Assembly (NCBI GenBank): GCA_964058805.1
Contig: CAXKVV010002168.1
Location: forward strand, 62,001 to 126,000
DNA: 64,000 bases
Reading direction: 5' to 3'
Source: Schoenoplectus triqueter
Lineage: Eukaryota; Streptophyta; Magnoliopsida; Poales; Cyperaceae
A model generated the notes under the pieces. That model was not told the origin of the DNA, ran no database searches, and was given only the letters and a program-made list of their open reading frames with translations. The position numbers were made by a program, and so were the translations under genes. This document shows positions 48,509 through 61,479 of the stretch, in pieces. Every line of letters starts with the position of its first letter. Within the stretch, counting starts at the first letter, position 1.

Positions 48509-50251
48509 TGTTGGAATTTAGTTTGATCAAGCAAGTACACGAACATGCGGAATTTTAAATTTTTCGGTGCACAATTCAAACAAGGATCTTGCATGTGATA
48601 AAACTGAACCAAAATCATAGATCTAGACTAATATCGTACCTTTGATGCATGAGTCTTCGGAGAGGCTCGGGGTAGTCTCCTTCTCGCTCGATTTGCACCG
48701 GTACCCGCAAAGACACCAAGCGTAGGCGCCCTCCAAGGTATCCACCGAGGCAGCCCACTATCCGATCTCCTTCGCACTTGCTAGGATGCTAGGGAGACTC
48801 TCCTTGATCTCCTCCACACCACAGTGATTAAACTCCTTTAATCTATGTGAAAAATCTGGTGGAAGATGGGTCTCAACACATGAGATACGCGGCAGAAATT
48901 CAGCAGAGCTTCCGCGCGCGTAAGTGAAAGATCGATGGGTTTCTTGGCTGCCTAGGCCTCCTTTTATAGAGCCCCAAGGCAGGAGACTCCTCTCCCATGT
49001 CCCTAGGTAGTCTCCCCACGTTCTAGAGTGGAGAACAGCCCAAAACAGCAAAAAAACGGCCGAAAAACTACTGAAAAACTGCTGAAAACGTGGCAAAACA
49101 GCTCCCAACTTCAGCCTTGCCTTCTACCCACGTTTTGGCATAACCACCCACCACTTTAGGCCATGTGCAGCCATTAGAAGGGCCCTAGTTGGGCTTCATG
49201 TGTCCATAATAGTGAGGTGTCTTGCACTATGGGTATTTGGGCCGAATGAAAGTCGAATGGGGCTGAACCGAGCTGTTTTTGCATCGTTTTCATAATTTCA
49301 GCCTATTTATCAAACCATTTGATAAATATAATTAATTAGTCATTTTCTATGACTATATATATCTCATGTTTAAGACTCAATTTAATATGTCCAACATATT
49401 AAATGATCAAGGAACGAATAGAGGCACAATCCTCTCACGGTGTGACCCTTTGGGACCTAAATTATTTAGCAATGAGATTAAACCCCTTAATCTCATAGAT
49501 TGTGAGCGGCACCCAGCAATATGCATCACAACCCCTAAATAATTCAGACATGAGTGCGGTACTTATATCCCGGTCCTAGGCAACGACAATTGCCTCATGC
49601 TTATTCTATGTCCTATGATATCCCGAATGTTGCAAGGCAAGATCATGTCATCCATTGCAATGCATTCGTATACTATGTGCACCTAGTTGGATATCATCAC
49701 TCCCGTCGACAAACAAGAGAGACATCGGTCTTCTTGACTCATGCATCCCCTTCATACGAAAGACGTACACTGAGATAAAGCCCTTATGGCTGCCAGTTAC
49801 GGACAACGTTAGACGATATCCACAAATGCAAATCAGACGTATAAGAAGATCATTTGTCTCAACCTAAGAATTAGCATCCAAATGAAATACTAATGACATC
49901 AAACACAATCTTTATAGTATTTCAACATGGGTCATGTCCAACATGCTATTTGTGTAATTAAGCCGATAACTCCTTATCGAGTGATCTGTGAAACACGATC
50001 AACACTTAACTTACATACTAATCCATTTGTGTTAATTATTGTTCCTAGATAATTAACGGATTAGGGACTTTTAGAGTTTTTCATTATAATCTTTATATAT
50101 ATATATATATATGTTTCACATTTGAAGTCCAACTCAAAATATAAACAATGAATACTCAAGGAACAAATGAAATATCAAATATATCATCCTTTTACATGAA
50201 ACTAAATACAATCATCCAATGATTGGCTTCTTGATCACTACAACACTAACA
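48509..50251 (-). repeat. Shared middle LTR
   Basis: About 1743 bp. On the minus strand it starts TGTTAG after the polypurine tract and ends CCAACA before the primer site. It serves as 3' LTR of the full element and 5' LTR of the deleted copy. TATA box on the minus strand at about 48960-48969. It contains a short TA microsatellite at about 50095-50112. The 116-codon minus frame at 48758-49108 is present in each LTR and is not a gene. Confidence 0.9.
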
Positions 50252-50264
50252 ATCTCCCACTTGA
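50252..50264 (-). other. Polypurine tract of the copia element
   Basis: Minus strand reads aagtgggagat immediately before the LTR start TGTTAG, the expected plus-strand priming site for reverse transcription. Confidence 0.85.
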
Positions 50265-50368
50265 GCTAGAGCCAATCTAATATACAATCTCCATGCATAA
50301 AAGAATACAACTCTAACTAATTTGGGCAGCCCGAAGTACATCCCCATGTACATGACTCATGAAGACTC

Positions 50369-53300
50369 TCAATGCCAATCACACATAAACTTGATGCCCA
50401 TTCCAGCTGTGTGCATCGTGTGTTTGGCCTGAGATAAGGGCTTAGTCAGTGGGTCGGCTGTGTTCGCCTCCGTATCTATCTTACAAACCTTGACATCACC
50501 TCGTTCGACAATCTCGCGAATTAGGTGATATCTCCGTAAAACATGCTTTGACTTCTGATGTGATCGAGGTTCCTTCGCTTGTGCGATGGCTCCATTGTTG
50601 TCACAATAGAGCTCCAATGGTCCGGAAGCACTGGGACCATACCAAGCTCAACTACGAACTTCTTGATCCATACACCTTCTTTAGCTGCCTCCGAGGCGGC
50701 TATGTATTCAGCCTCTGTGGTTGAGTCTGCTGTCGTATCTTGTTTGGAACTCCTCCAACTCACAGCACCACCATTGAGGGTGAACACAAACCCTGACTGC
50801 GATCTTAGATCATCACGATCTGTTTGGAAACTAGCATCCGTGTAACCCCTTACAACGAGCTCAGTTTCTCCTCCATAGACGAGAAACATATCTTTAGACT
50901 TTTTCAAGTACTTCAGGATAGTTTTTACCGCAGTCCAATGTGCGAACCCTGGATTTGCTTGATGTCTACTTGCCACACTTAACGCGTATGACACATCTGG
51001 GCGATTACATATCATGGCATACATGATAGATCCAATTGCAGAAGCATATGGTATCTTCTTCATGCTCTCGAGCTCAGCTGTTGTCTTAGGACACTGCTTC
51101 TTGCTGAGATCAATGCCATGGGACATGGGCAAGTTTCCTTTCTTGGAATCTTGCATGTTGAACTTCTTCAACACCTTGTCCAAATATGATTCTTGACTTA
51201 ATCCAATAAGTCTCCTTGATCTATCCCTATAGATCCTTATGCCTAAAATATAGGCAGCCTCGCCCAAGTCTTTCATTGAGAAAATCTTCTTCAATGATGA
51301 CTTGATTTCTTCCAAGGTAGGAATATCATTTCCGATCAGCAATATGTCATCCACATATAATATGAGAAACACAATATTACTCCCACTGAATCGTTTGTAC
51401 ACACATGGCTCTTCATCACACTTGATAAAGCCAAGCGCTTTGATTTCACTATCAAAGCGTTTGTACCAACTTCTTGATGCTTGCTTCAAACCATAAATGG
51501 CTCTTCGAAGCTTACATACCTTGTTACCATTCCTTGGATCCTCAAAACCCATTGGTTGTGTCATATACACATCCTCTTCTAAATCTCCATTTAGAAAGGC
51601 GGTTTTGACATCCATTTGCCAAATCTCATAATCATGAAATGCGGCAATGGCTAACAATATCCGAATTGACTTAAACATGGCTACGGGCGAGAAGGTCTCA
51701 TCAAAATCAATTCCTTGAATTTGTTTGTAACCTTTCACAACTAGTCGTGCTTTATAAGTAGTCAAGTTACCATCCATGTCCGACTTTCTTTTGAAAACCC
51801 ACTTGTTTTCAATAGGACGCACTCCCTCAGGGAGGTCAACCAAATTTCAAACTTGGTTGTCGTACATAGACTGTATTTCAGATTGCATGGCTCCAAGCCA
51901 TTCAGCGGAGTCGGGCCGTGCCATCGCTTCCGTATAGGTCATGGGATCTTCGGTCTCCACCGTTGATCCTTGATGAAGCCCCAACCATCTTTCAGGAGGA
52001 TGACTTGATCTACTCGACCTTCGAAGTACTTGTGGCTCAGATGCCTCTTGAGCCATATTTTCTAAGCCCGATTCCGGAGTCCCACTCCTACTAGGCTTAG
52101 TATCCATAGGAGAGATTGTTGAGTCATCACCGACTACACTCTCATGTGCTTCTTGAATTTCTTCAAGTTGCACACTACTCCCACTACTTCCTCTTGCGAG
52201 AAACTCCTTCTCCAAGAATACTGCATGTCTGGCAACAATTATCTTATTTTTAGACTTGAAGTAGAAGTAGTACCCTTTTGTTTCCTTAGGGTATCCCACG
52301 AACAAGCACTTATCAGATCTAGGGCTAAGCTTGTCAGACATCAGTCGTTTGACATAAGCCTCACAACCCCAAATCTTAAGAAAAGACACATTTGGTACTC
52401 TTCCAAACCATAACTGATATGGCGTCTTTTCAACGGACTTTGATGGCAATCGATTCAATGTGAATGCAGCAGTTTCAAGCGCAAATCCCCAGAAAAAACG
52501 TGGTAACTCAGCTTTGCTCATCATAGAACGAACCATGTCCAACAAGGTTCTGTTCCTCCTCTCAGAGACACCATTCCATTGCGGCGTCCCGGGAGGAGTG
52601 AGCTGTGGGACTATCCCATGTTCCTTTAGGTACTCCCTAAAGTCACCGCTCAAGTATTCACCACCTCGATCTGTTCTAAATACTTTAATCTTCTTTCCGA
52701 GTTGGTTCTCAACTTCAGCCTTGAACTCCTTGAACTTGTCAAAGGATTCAGACTTATGTCTCATCAAATAGACATAGCCATATCTACTGAAATCATCAGT
52801 AAACGTGACAAAGTATCTTGATCCATCTCTAGCACCAATGCTCATAGGACCGCACACATCGCTATGTACTAGGTCCAATAAGTCATTTGCCCTCTCACCT
52901 AGCTTGGTAAAAGGTGCTTTAGTCATTTTCCCTAATAAACATGACTCGCATGTTGCTAACGACTCTAAGTCAAAGCAACCAAGAAGTCCAACCTCTTGTA
53001 ATTTCTTAATGCGCGTCTCGTTTATATGACCTAGGCGATGATGCCATATGAGAGTCTCACCCTCATTAGAAGACTTAATTCTCTTATTATTGATGTTAAG
53101 GACTTGATTATCCATTTCTAGAACATATATGCCATTCACAACCTGGGAATGACCATAGAATAAGCCATCTCTATAAAAAGACAAACAACGATCTTTAATA
53201 GAAAAAGCAAATCCATCCTTGTCCATACATGAGACAGAGATAATATTTCTAGAAATAGAAGGAACATAATAAACACTACTAAGTTCTAATACAAGTCCAC

Positions 53301-54342
53301 TGGGTAAATGCAAATCTAAATCTCCTACAGCAATAGCAGCAACACTCGCTCCATTATCGACTCGGAGCAGCATCTCACCCTTGCCAAGCAACCTCTTATT
53401 CTTTAGTGCATGCACATTTGAACAAATATGAGCACATGACCCAGTGTCCAACACCCAATCAGAAATAGAAGTAGCAAGGTTAATTTCAATAACAAGTATA
53501 CCTGATGAAGTAGGGACATTCCCATTCCTCTTATCCTTCAGGTATTTAGGGCAGCTACGTTTCCAATGCCCTATGCCTTTGCAATAAAAGCACTCGGCCT
53601 CGGAAACATCCTTGGACTTGGACTTGCTCGAGATCACCACTTGAGCCTTGCCTTTGCCCTTACCCTTCTTGCGCTTGGAACTCTTTTTAATCTTCTTCCC
53701 ATTCTGACTCACCGCAAGGACGTTACAAGACATTTTGTTCATGTCCTCCTCGGCAGTCTTAAGAAGTCCCAATAACTCATCCAGGCCTCCCTTCAGTCCC
53801 ATCATGTTGTAGTTCATAATGAACTGAGAGAAGCGTGATGACAATGAGCCGAGTACAATGTTCCGCATGAGTTGCTCGTCCCACTTGTAACCTAGCTTCT
53901 CAAGCTGCTCAATATAACTAGTCATCTTGAGCATATGAGCGCTAACGGATTCGTTCTCGCGCATTGTGCATCTCATTAGCGACTTGGTGACATTGTACAT
54001 CTCGGTCTGGGCCTTCTCTTGAAACATGTTCTTGAGAGTGTCCATGACCTCATACGCACCACGAGTTTCAAACCTCTTTTGAAGCTCTGGACTCATAGTG
54101 GCCACCATTAGGCACGAGACATCAAGTTCGTCATCCACGAACTTGGTGTACTTGTCCTTGTCAGCCTGAGACGCTTTATCGTGGGGTTTCTTTGGAACGG
54201 GTTGAGTTAAGATGTGTTCCTTTTTCTCATGCCTCAAGACTATCCTCAGGTTACGATGCCAATCCATGAAATTCATTCCATCACTTTTAAGTTTTTCTTT
54301 GTCTAGGAGAGATCGAAGAGAGAAAGAGGGTTCTTTTGCCAT
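50369..54342 (-). pseudogene. gag-pol: Ty1/copia gag-pol polyprotein with two lesions
   Basis: One long frame of about 1320 codons, read right to left. Gag at residues 1-240. Zinc knuckle C251-x2-C254-x4-H259-x4-C264. Protease DTG at 299-301. Integrase zinc-binding H435/H439/C465/C468 and catalytic D495, D558, E594 (35 residues between the last two). Reverse transcriptase with YVDD at about 996-999 (plus-strand 51346-51357). Then RNase H with TDASF and AEYIA motifs. Gene order PR-IN-RT-RH is that of copia. An in-frame TGA at 51847-51849 cuts it between integrase and reverse transcriptase. A one-base loss at about 50620-50640 shifts the frame inside RNase H, so the C-terminal part lies in another frame (50369-50617). 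All catalytic motifs survive, so inactivation is recent; the copy is not autonomous. Confidence 0.93.
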
Positions 54343-54430
54343 GTTCTACAATTTCAAAGGTTTGAATTTAGTTCATGCATTGTAATGTTTTATATAAATA
54401 TAAAACTCCCACTACAATTATTAAGTCCCA

Positions 54431-55728
54431 AAATTTGTAGTGAGTCCAAGATCCCTATCTTTACTAAGCTCAAGCCAGCGTCGGCATAAACTTAAACTTA
54501 GCTATTTTAGGTAAGCATACTCCTCGCTAATCACAATCGTATGTGACTCTTGGTTCCGTCTTGAGTACCCAGTACTCATGACGAATACTCCTCCCCGAGG
54601 TACAAACTAGGCCAGCGTCGGCATGTAACCCAGAGTTACCCCGCTTAAGTAAAACCTCTCTATTTGAGACGACACGTCCGACGTGCCCCACTTCCCCAAG
54701 GATAGGATGCAGTGCCTACTGAGTAGGTCCCACCAACACCCCATACAAGGTTTCCATGGATAGAGGAGGAAGGAAGATCGACTTAATTTTTAGGGACTTT
54801 ATTTTATATGACTCTTTGAATGGTGGTCGTGATAGCATACACCCATACCTATCCTACGACTCGCAATTCAATCACATAAAATATCATAAACAATAACATG
54901 CACAACCACACAAATGATAGTGAGTTTGTATAGCCCTTGTGCTTCCTTGGCCTCCGATCACTGCCTCTTTGATCATTTCCATGAACAAACTAGTGATCTA
55001 AGTACCCATAATTTCCTATTTCCTATTTAAGACTACTCTCAAATCGAAACAGAAAATTACATTAGAAATCCCCATTCCTAACTTGACACGCAGGCCATAA
55101 ATACAATATTAATCATGCAACAAAATAATTAATATCATGGGGCACCTTAGGCCGCTTACAAACATTCATACATACAATCATTACAACACACAAGGCATTG
55201 AACATGGCTATACAAACCCACTACTGCAAAACAAAGTTAGAATAGCGCAATAACTTGCACCAAACCGATTGAAACTATTCATAATTCATAATCTAACAAT
55301 TATGCATGGTTGTGCTCAGTTTCACTTCTTATTATGATCTAGAAACCACTCAAAAGCATCATCTAATGATGGTTAAGTTGCTGTCCAGAAATTGCAGTTT
55401 TTCAGTTTTGGCTCTCCAAAGAACAATCTTTAACGATTTGGGCCAAAACGAAGACTCAATTAATCACAGCCCCTTTGGTCAATTCCTAACCCGAAATAGA
55501 CCCCATTTATAGACTTGAAACTGAGCCCCAACTTTCAGTTTTTACAACAATTTTACAAACTTGACAAATCTAACACATATCATGCGCATGAACGCATGCC
55601 AATTCGTAAAAATCTGAAAAACTCATGCATAACTATCTAGATATACAACTTATGAATAAATCAATCAATTTAGTTTAGTCTTTTGGCCATGATTTATCAC
55701 ATACAACGACCAAATGCTCTGATACCAC
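54431..55728 (-). other. Untranslated leader of the copia element
   Basis: About 1.3 kb between the primer-binding site and the gag start (ATG at 54342). No long open frame on the sense strand. Nearly identical to 47211-48508. Long leaders of this kind are usual in the Angela lineage. Confidence 0.88.
55716..55727 (-). other. Primer-binding site (initiator Met tRNA), outer copy
   Basis: Minus strand TGGTATCAGAGC one base inside the right LTR, identical to the site at 48496-48507. Confidence 0.9.
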
Positions 55729-57324
55729 TGTTGGAATTTAGTTTGATCAAGCAAGTACACGAACATGCGGAATTTTAAATTTTTCGGTGCACAATTCAAA
55801 CAAGGATCTTGCATGTGATAAAACTGAACCAAAATCATAGATCTAGACTAAACTATTGTACCTTTGATGCGTGAGTCTTCGGGGAGGCTCGGGGTAGTCT
55901 CCTTCTCGCTCGATTTGCACCGGTACCCGCAAAGACACCAAGCGTAGGCGCCCTCCAAGGTATCCACCGAGGCAGCCCACTATCCGATCTCCTTCGCACT
56001 TGCTAGGATGCTAGGGAGACTCTCCTTGATCTCCTCCACACCACAGTGATTAAACTCCTTTAATCTATGTGAAAAATCTGGTGGAAGATGGGTCTCAACA
56101 CATGAGATACGCGGCAGAAATTCAGCAGAGCTTCCGCGCGCGTAAGTGAAAGATCGATGGGTTTCTTGGCTGCCTAGGCCTCCTTTTATAGAGCCCCAAG
56201 GCAGGAGACTCCTCTCCCATGTCCCTAGGTAGTCTCCCCACGTTCTAGAGTGGAGAACAGCCCAAAACAGCAAAAAAACTGCCAAAAAACTACTGAAAAA
56301 CTGCTGAAAACGTGGCAAAACAGCTCCCAACTTCAGCCTTGCCTTCTACCCACGTTTTGGCATAACCACCCACCACTTTAGGCCATGTGCAGCCATTAGA
56401 AGGGCCCTAGTTGGGCTTCATGTGTCCATAATAGTGAGGTGTCTTGCACTATGGGTATTTGGGCCGAATGAAAGTCGAATGGGGCTGAACCGAGCTGTTT
56501 TTGCATCGTTTTCATAATTTCAGCCTATTTATCAAACCATTTGATAAATATAATTAATTAGTCATTTTCTATGACTATATATATCTCATGTTTAAGACTC
56601 AATTTAATATGTCCAACATATTAAATGATCAAGGAACGAATAGAGGCACAATCCTCTCACGGTGTGACCCTTTGGGACCTAAATTATTTAGCAATGAGAT
56701 TAAACCCCTTAATCTCATAGATTGTGAGCGGCACCCAGCAATATGCATCACAACCCCTAAATAATTCAGACATGAGTGCGGTACTTATATCCCGGTCCTA
56801 GGCAACGACAATTGCCTCATGCTTATTCTATGTCCTATGATATCCCGAATGTTGCAAGGCAAGATCATGTCATCCATTGCAATGCATTCGTATACTATGT
56901 GCACCTAGTTGGATATCATCACTCCCGTCGACAAACAAGAGAGACATCGGTCTTCTTGACTCATGCATCCCCTTCATACGAAAGACGTACACTGAGATAA
57001 AGCCCTTATGGCTGCCAGTTACGGACAACGTTAGACGATATCCACAAATGCAAATCAGACGTATAAGAAGATCATTTGTCTCAACCTAAGAATTAGCATC
57101 CAAATGAAATACTAATGACATCAAACACAATCTTTATAGTATTTCAACATGGGTCATGTCCAATAACATGTCCAACATGCTATTTGTGTAATTAAGCCGA
57201 TAACTCCTTATCGAGTGATCTGTGAAACACGATCAACACTTAACTTACATACTAATCCATTTGTGTTAATTATTGTTCCTAGATAATTAACGGATTAGGG
57301 ACTTTTAGAGTTTTTCATTATAAT

Positions 57325-57375
<51 letters not shown>

Positions 57376-57508
57376 TCACATTTGAAGTCCAACTCAAAAT
57401 ATAAACAATGAATACTCAAGGAACAAATGAAATATCAAATATATCATCCTTTTACATAAAACTAAATACAATCATCTAATGATTGGCTACTAGATCACTA
57501 CAACACTA
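55729..57508 (-). repeat. 5' LTR of the full copia element
   Basis: About 1780 bp, longer than the middle LTR mainly because of an expanded TA microsatellite (about 57329-57372) and a 12-bp tandem duplication near 57162. TATA box on the minus strand at about 56182-56191, which places the transcript start roughly 420 bp before the primer site. The outer end lacks the last bases seen in the middle LTR (caacactaaca) and runs into satellite after caacacta. Confidence 0.9.
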
Positions 57509-60500
57509 CGCCCTTGGTACGGCCGAAAACGAGTCGGGGCGCGCAAAACATGGAAATGGGAGCCGACGCCCTTGGTACGGCCGAAAATGAGTCCGGGCAC
57601 GCAAAACATGACAACGCGACACGACGCCCTCGTTACCGCCGAAAATGAGTCCGTGCGCGCAAAACAAGAAAATGTGACACGACGCCCTCCGTACCGCCGA
57701 AAACGGGACCCGACACCTTCGAGACCGCCGAAAACGAGTCCGGACGCGCAAAACATTAAAACGGGACCCGACGCCCTCGGTATCGCCGAAAACGAGTCCG
57801 GGCGCGCAAAACATGAAAACGGGACCCGACGGCCTCGGTACCGCCGAAAATGAGTTCGGGCGCGCAAAACATGAAAACAATACCCGACGCCCTCGGTACA
57901 GTCGAAAATGAGTTCGGGCGCGCAAAACATGAAAACGATACCCGACGCCCTCGATCCCGCCGAAAACGGGACCCGACGCCCTCGAGACCGCCGAAAACGA
58001 GTCAGGGAGCGCAAAACATGAAAACAGGAGCCGACACCCTCGGGACCGCCGAAAACGAGTTGGGGCGCGCAAAACATGAAACGGGAGCCGACGCCCTCGG
58101 TACGGCCGAAAACGAGTCCGAGCGCGCAAAACATGAAAACGCGACCTGACGCCCTCGTTACCGCCGAAAACTAGTCCGGACGCTCAAAAGAAGAAAACGA
58201 GACACAACGTCCTCGGTACCGCCGAAAACGAGTCCTGGCGCGCAAAACATGAAAACGGGACCCGACACCCTCGGTACCGCCAAAAACGAGTCCGGGTGCG
58301 CAAAACATGAAAACGGGACCCGACGCCCTCGGTACCGCAGAAAACGAGTCCGGGCGCGCAAAACAAGAAAATGAGACACGACGCACTCGGTACCGCCGAA
58401 AACGGGACCCGACGCCTTCGAGACCGCCGAAAACGTGTCCGGGCGCGCAAAACATTAAAACGGGACCCGACGCCCTCGGTATCGCCGAAAACGAGTCCGG
58501 ACGCGCAAAACATGACAACGGGACCCGACGGCCTCGGTACCGCCGAAAATGAGTTCGGGCGTGCAAAACATGAAAACGATACCCGACGCCCTCGATATCG
58601 CCGAAAACGGGGCCTAACGCCCTCGAGACAGCCGAAAACGAGTCCGGGCGCGCAAAACATTAAAACGGGACCCGACGACCTTGGTACCGCCGAAAATGAG
58701 TCCGGGCGCGCAAAACATGAAAACGGGACCCGACACCCTCGGTACCGCCGAAAACGAGTCCGGGCGCGCAAAACATGAAAACGGGACCCGACGCCCTCGG
58801 TACCGCAGAAAACGAGTCCGGGCGCGCAAAACAAGAAAATGAGACACGACGCCCTCGGTACCGCCGAAAACGGGACCCGACGCCTTCGAGACCGCCGAAA
58901 ACGAGTCCGGGCGCGCAAAACATTAAAACGGGACCCGACGCCCTCGGTATCGCCGAAAACGAGTCCGGGCGCGCAAAACATGACAACGGGACCCGACGGC
59001 CTCGGTACCGCCGAAAATGAGTTCGGGCGTGCAAAACATGAAAACGATACCCGACACCCTCGATATCGCCGAAAACGGGGCCTAACGCCCTCGAGACAGC
59101 CGAAAACGAGTTCGGGCGCGCAAAACATTAAAACGGGACCCGACGGCCTCGGTACCGCCGAAAATGAGTCCGGGCGCGCATAACATGAAAACGCGACCTG
59201 ACGCCCTCGTTACCGCCGAAAACTAGTCCGGGCGCGCAAAAGAAGAAAACGAGACACGACGTCCTCGGTACCGCCGAAAACGTGTCCGGGCGCGCAAAAC
59301 ATGGAAACTGGATCCGAGGCCCTCGGTACCGTCGAAAACGAGTCCGGGCGCGCAAATCATGGAAACGAGACCCGACGCCCTCGGTACCGCCGAAAACGAG
59401 TCCGGGCGCGCAAAACAAGAAAATGAGCCACGACGCCCTCGGTACCGCCGAAAACGGGACCCGACGCCTTCGAGACCGCCGAAAATGAGTCCGGGCGCGC
59501 AAAACATTAAAACGGGACCCGACGCCCTTGGTATCGCCGAAAACGAGTCCGGGCGCGCAAAACATGAAAACGGGACCCGATGGCCTCGGTACCGCCGAAA
59601 ATGAGTTCGGGCGCGCAAAACATGAAAACGATACCCGACGCCCTCGATACCGCCGAAAACGGGACCCGACGCCCTCGAGACCGCCGAAAACGAGTTAGGG
59701 AGCGCAAAACATGAAAACAGGAGCCGACGCCCTCGGGACCGCCGAAAACGAGTCGAGGCGCGCAAAACATGAAACGGGAGCCGACGCCCTCGGTGCGGCC
59801 GAAAACGAGTCCGGGCGCGCAAAACATGAAAACGGGACCCGACAACCTCGGTATCGCCGAAAACGAGTCTGGGCGCGCAAAACATGAAAACGGGACCCGA
59901 CGGCCTCGGAACCGCCGAAAATGAGTTCGGGCGCGCAAAACATGAAAACGATACCCGACGCCCTCGATACCGTCGAAAACGGGACCCGACGCCCTCAAGA
60001 CCGCCGAAAACGAGTTAGGGAGCGCAAAACATGAAAATAGGAGCCGACGCCCTCGGGACCGCCGAAAACGAGTCGGGGCGCGCAAAACATGAAACGGGAG
60101 CCGACGCCCTCGGTACGGCCGAAAACGAGTCCGGGCGCGCACAACATGAAAACACGACCTGACGCCCTCGTTACCGCCGAAAACTAGTCCGGGCGCGCAA
60201 AAAAAGAAAACGAGACACGACGTCCTCGGTATCGCTGAAAACGAGTTCGGGCGTGCAAAACATGAAAACGGGATCTGAAGCCCTCGGTACCGCCGAAAAC
60301 GAGTCCGGGCGCGCAAAACATGAAAACGGTACCCGACGCCCTCGGTACCGCCGAAAATGGGTCCGGGCGCGCAAAACAAGAAAATGAGACACGACGCCCT
60401 CGGTACCGCCGAAAACGGGACCCGACGCCTTCGAGACCGCCGAAAACGAGTCCGGGCACGTAAAACATTAAAACGGGACCCGACGCCCTCGGTATCGCCG

Positions 60501-61161
60501 AAAACGAGTCCCGTCGCGCAAAACAAGAAAACGGGACCTGACGGCCTCGGTACCGCCGAAAATGAGTTCGGGCGCGCAAAAAATGAAAACGATATCCGAC
60601 GCCCTCGATATCGCCGAAAACGGGGCCCGACGCCCTCGAGACAGCCGAAAACGTGTCCGGGCGCTAAAAACGTTAAAACGGGACCCGACGCCCTCAGTAC
60701 AGCCGAAAATGAGTCCGGGCGCGCAAAACATGAAAACGGGACCCGACAACTTCGGTACCGCCGAAAAGGAGTCCGGGCGCCCAAAACATGAAAACGAGAC
60801 CCGACGCCCTCGGTACCGCCGATAACCAATCCGGGCGCGCAAAATTTCAAAACGGGACCCGACGACCTCGGTACCGCCGAAAACGTGTCCGGGCGCCCAA
60901 AACATTAAAACGGGACCCGACGCCCTCGGTAGCGCCGAAAACGAGTCCGGACGCGCAAAACATGAAAACGGGACCCGACGGCCTCGGTACCGCCGAAAAT
61001 GAGTTCGGGCGCGCAAAACAAGAAAACGATACCCAACGCCCTTGATACCGCCGAAAACGGGACCCGACGCCCTCGAGACCGCCGAAAAAGAGTCCGGGCG
61101 CGCAAAACATGAAAACGCGACCTGACGCCCTCGTTACCGCCGAAAACTAGTCCGGGCGCGC
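57508..61161. repeat. 58-bp satellite array 2 (right part)
   Basis: About 3.65 kb of the same satellite, beginning acgcccttggtacggcc directly after the LTR. Monomer register is continuous with the left part (gatacccg | acgccc), but the monomer type that follows is not the expected next one in the higher-order unit, so some satellite was lost at the junction. A run at about 58270-58680 is repeated at about 58740-59160, roughly 468 bp apart. It ends at cgggcgcgc, followed by a 23-bp unique GC-rich stretch before the shared flank. Confidence 0.95.
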
Positions 61162-61479
61162 TGTGCACCCTTTTTCGCGCGCCGCCGCACCGCCGCTGGG
61201 CGATGGGTTCGCGGAAGAAGGACACGGAGATCCCTCCCGAGCGTGCATCTGCTGGGTGCCGGCCGATTCTGCCATTTAGAGAGATTTGGATGCACATTCA
61301 GGGGGTTTTTTTAGTGATTGTGAGTTCTTGTAGAATCCGGTGGGCGCAAGCCCCCACCGTTAATTACCCTGGGCTACTAACCTCGAGGCACCTCTGGATC
61401 TTTGAAAGAGAGAAGCAAATAGTATAGTTAAAAGATGGTCAAGTGGTCGTCTAGGTTCATAAAAAGGGGTCCATGGAAG

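Larger units (their letters stand above)
46619..57508 (-). mobile_element. Ty1/copia (Angela-like) composite with shared LTR
   Basis: Minus-strand order from right to left: LTR 57508-55729, primer site, leader 55728-54431, gag-pol 54342-50369, LTR 50251-48509, primer site, leader copy 48508-47211, partial LTR 47210-46619. So a full-length element of about 9 kb shares its downstream LTR with a second copy that has lost all of gag-pol and part of its last LTR. LTR length (about 1.75 kb), total length and coding sequence fit the Angela/BARE lineage. It is inserted in 58-bp satellite. No target-site duplication is visible: acccg precedes the left end, while ctacg or acgcc follows the right end. 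Confidence 0.93.

Noticed and set aside
49554..49867. 74- and 70-codon open frames in the LTR (also at 56776-57089)
   Set aside because: They are antisense to the element, overlap each other and have no domain; chance frames in the LTR.
50521..51843. Separate 440-codon reverse transcriptase gene
   Set aside because: It is in the same frame as the upstream gag-pol, separated by a single TGA, so it is the rest of one polyprotein.
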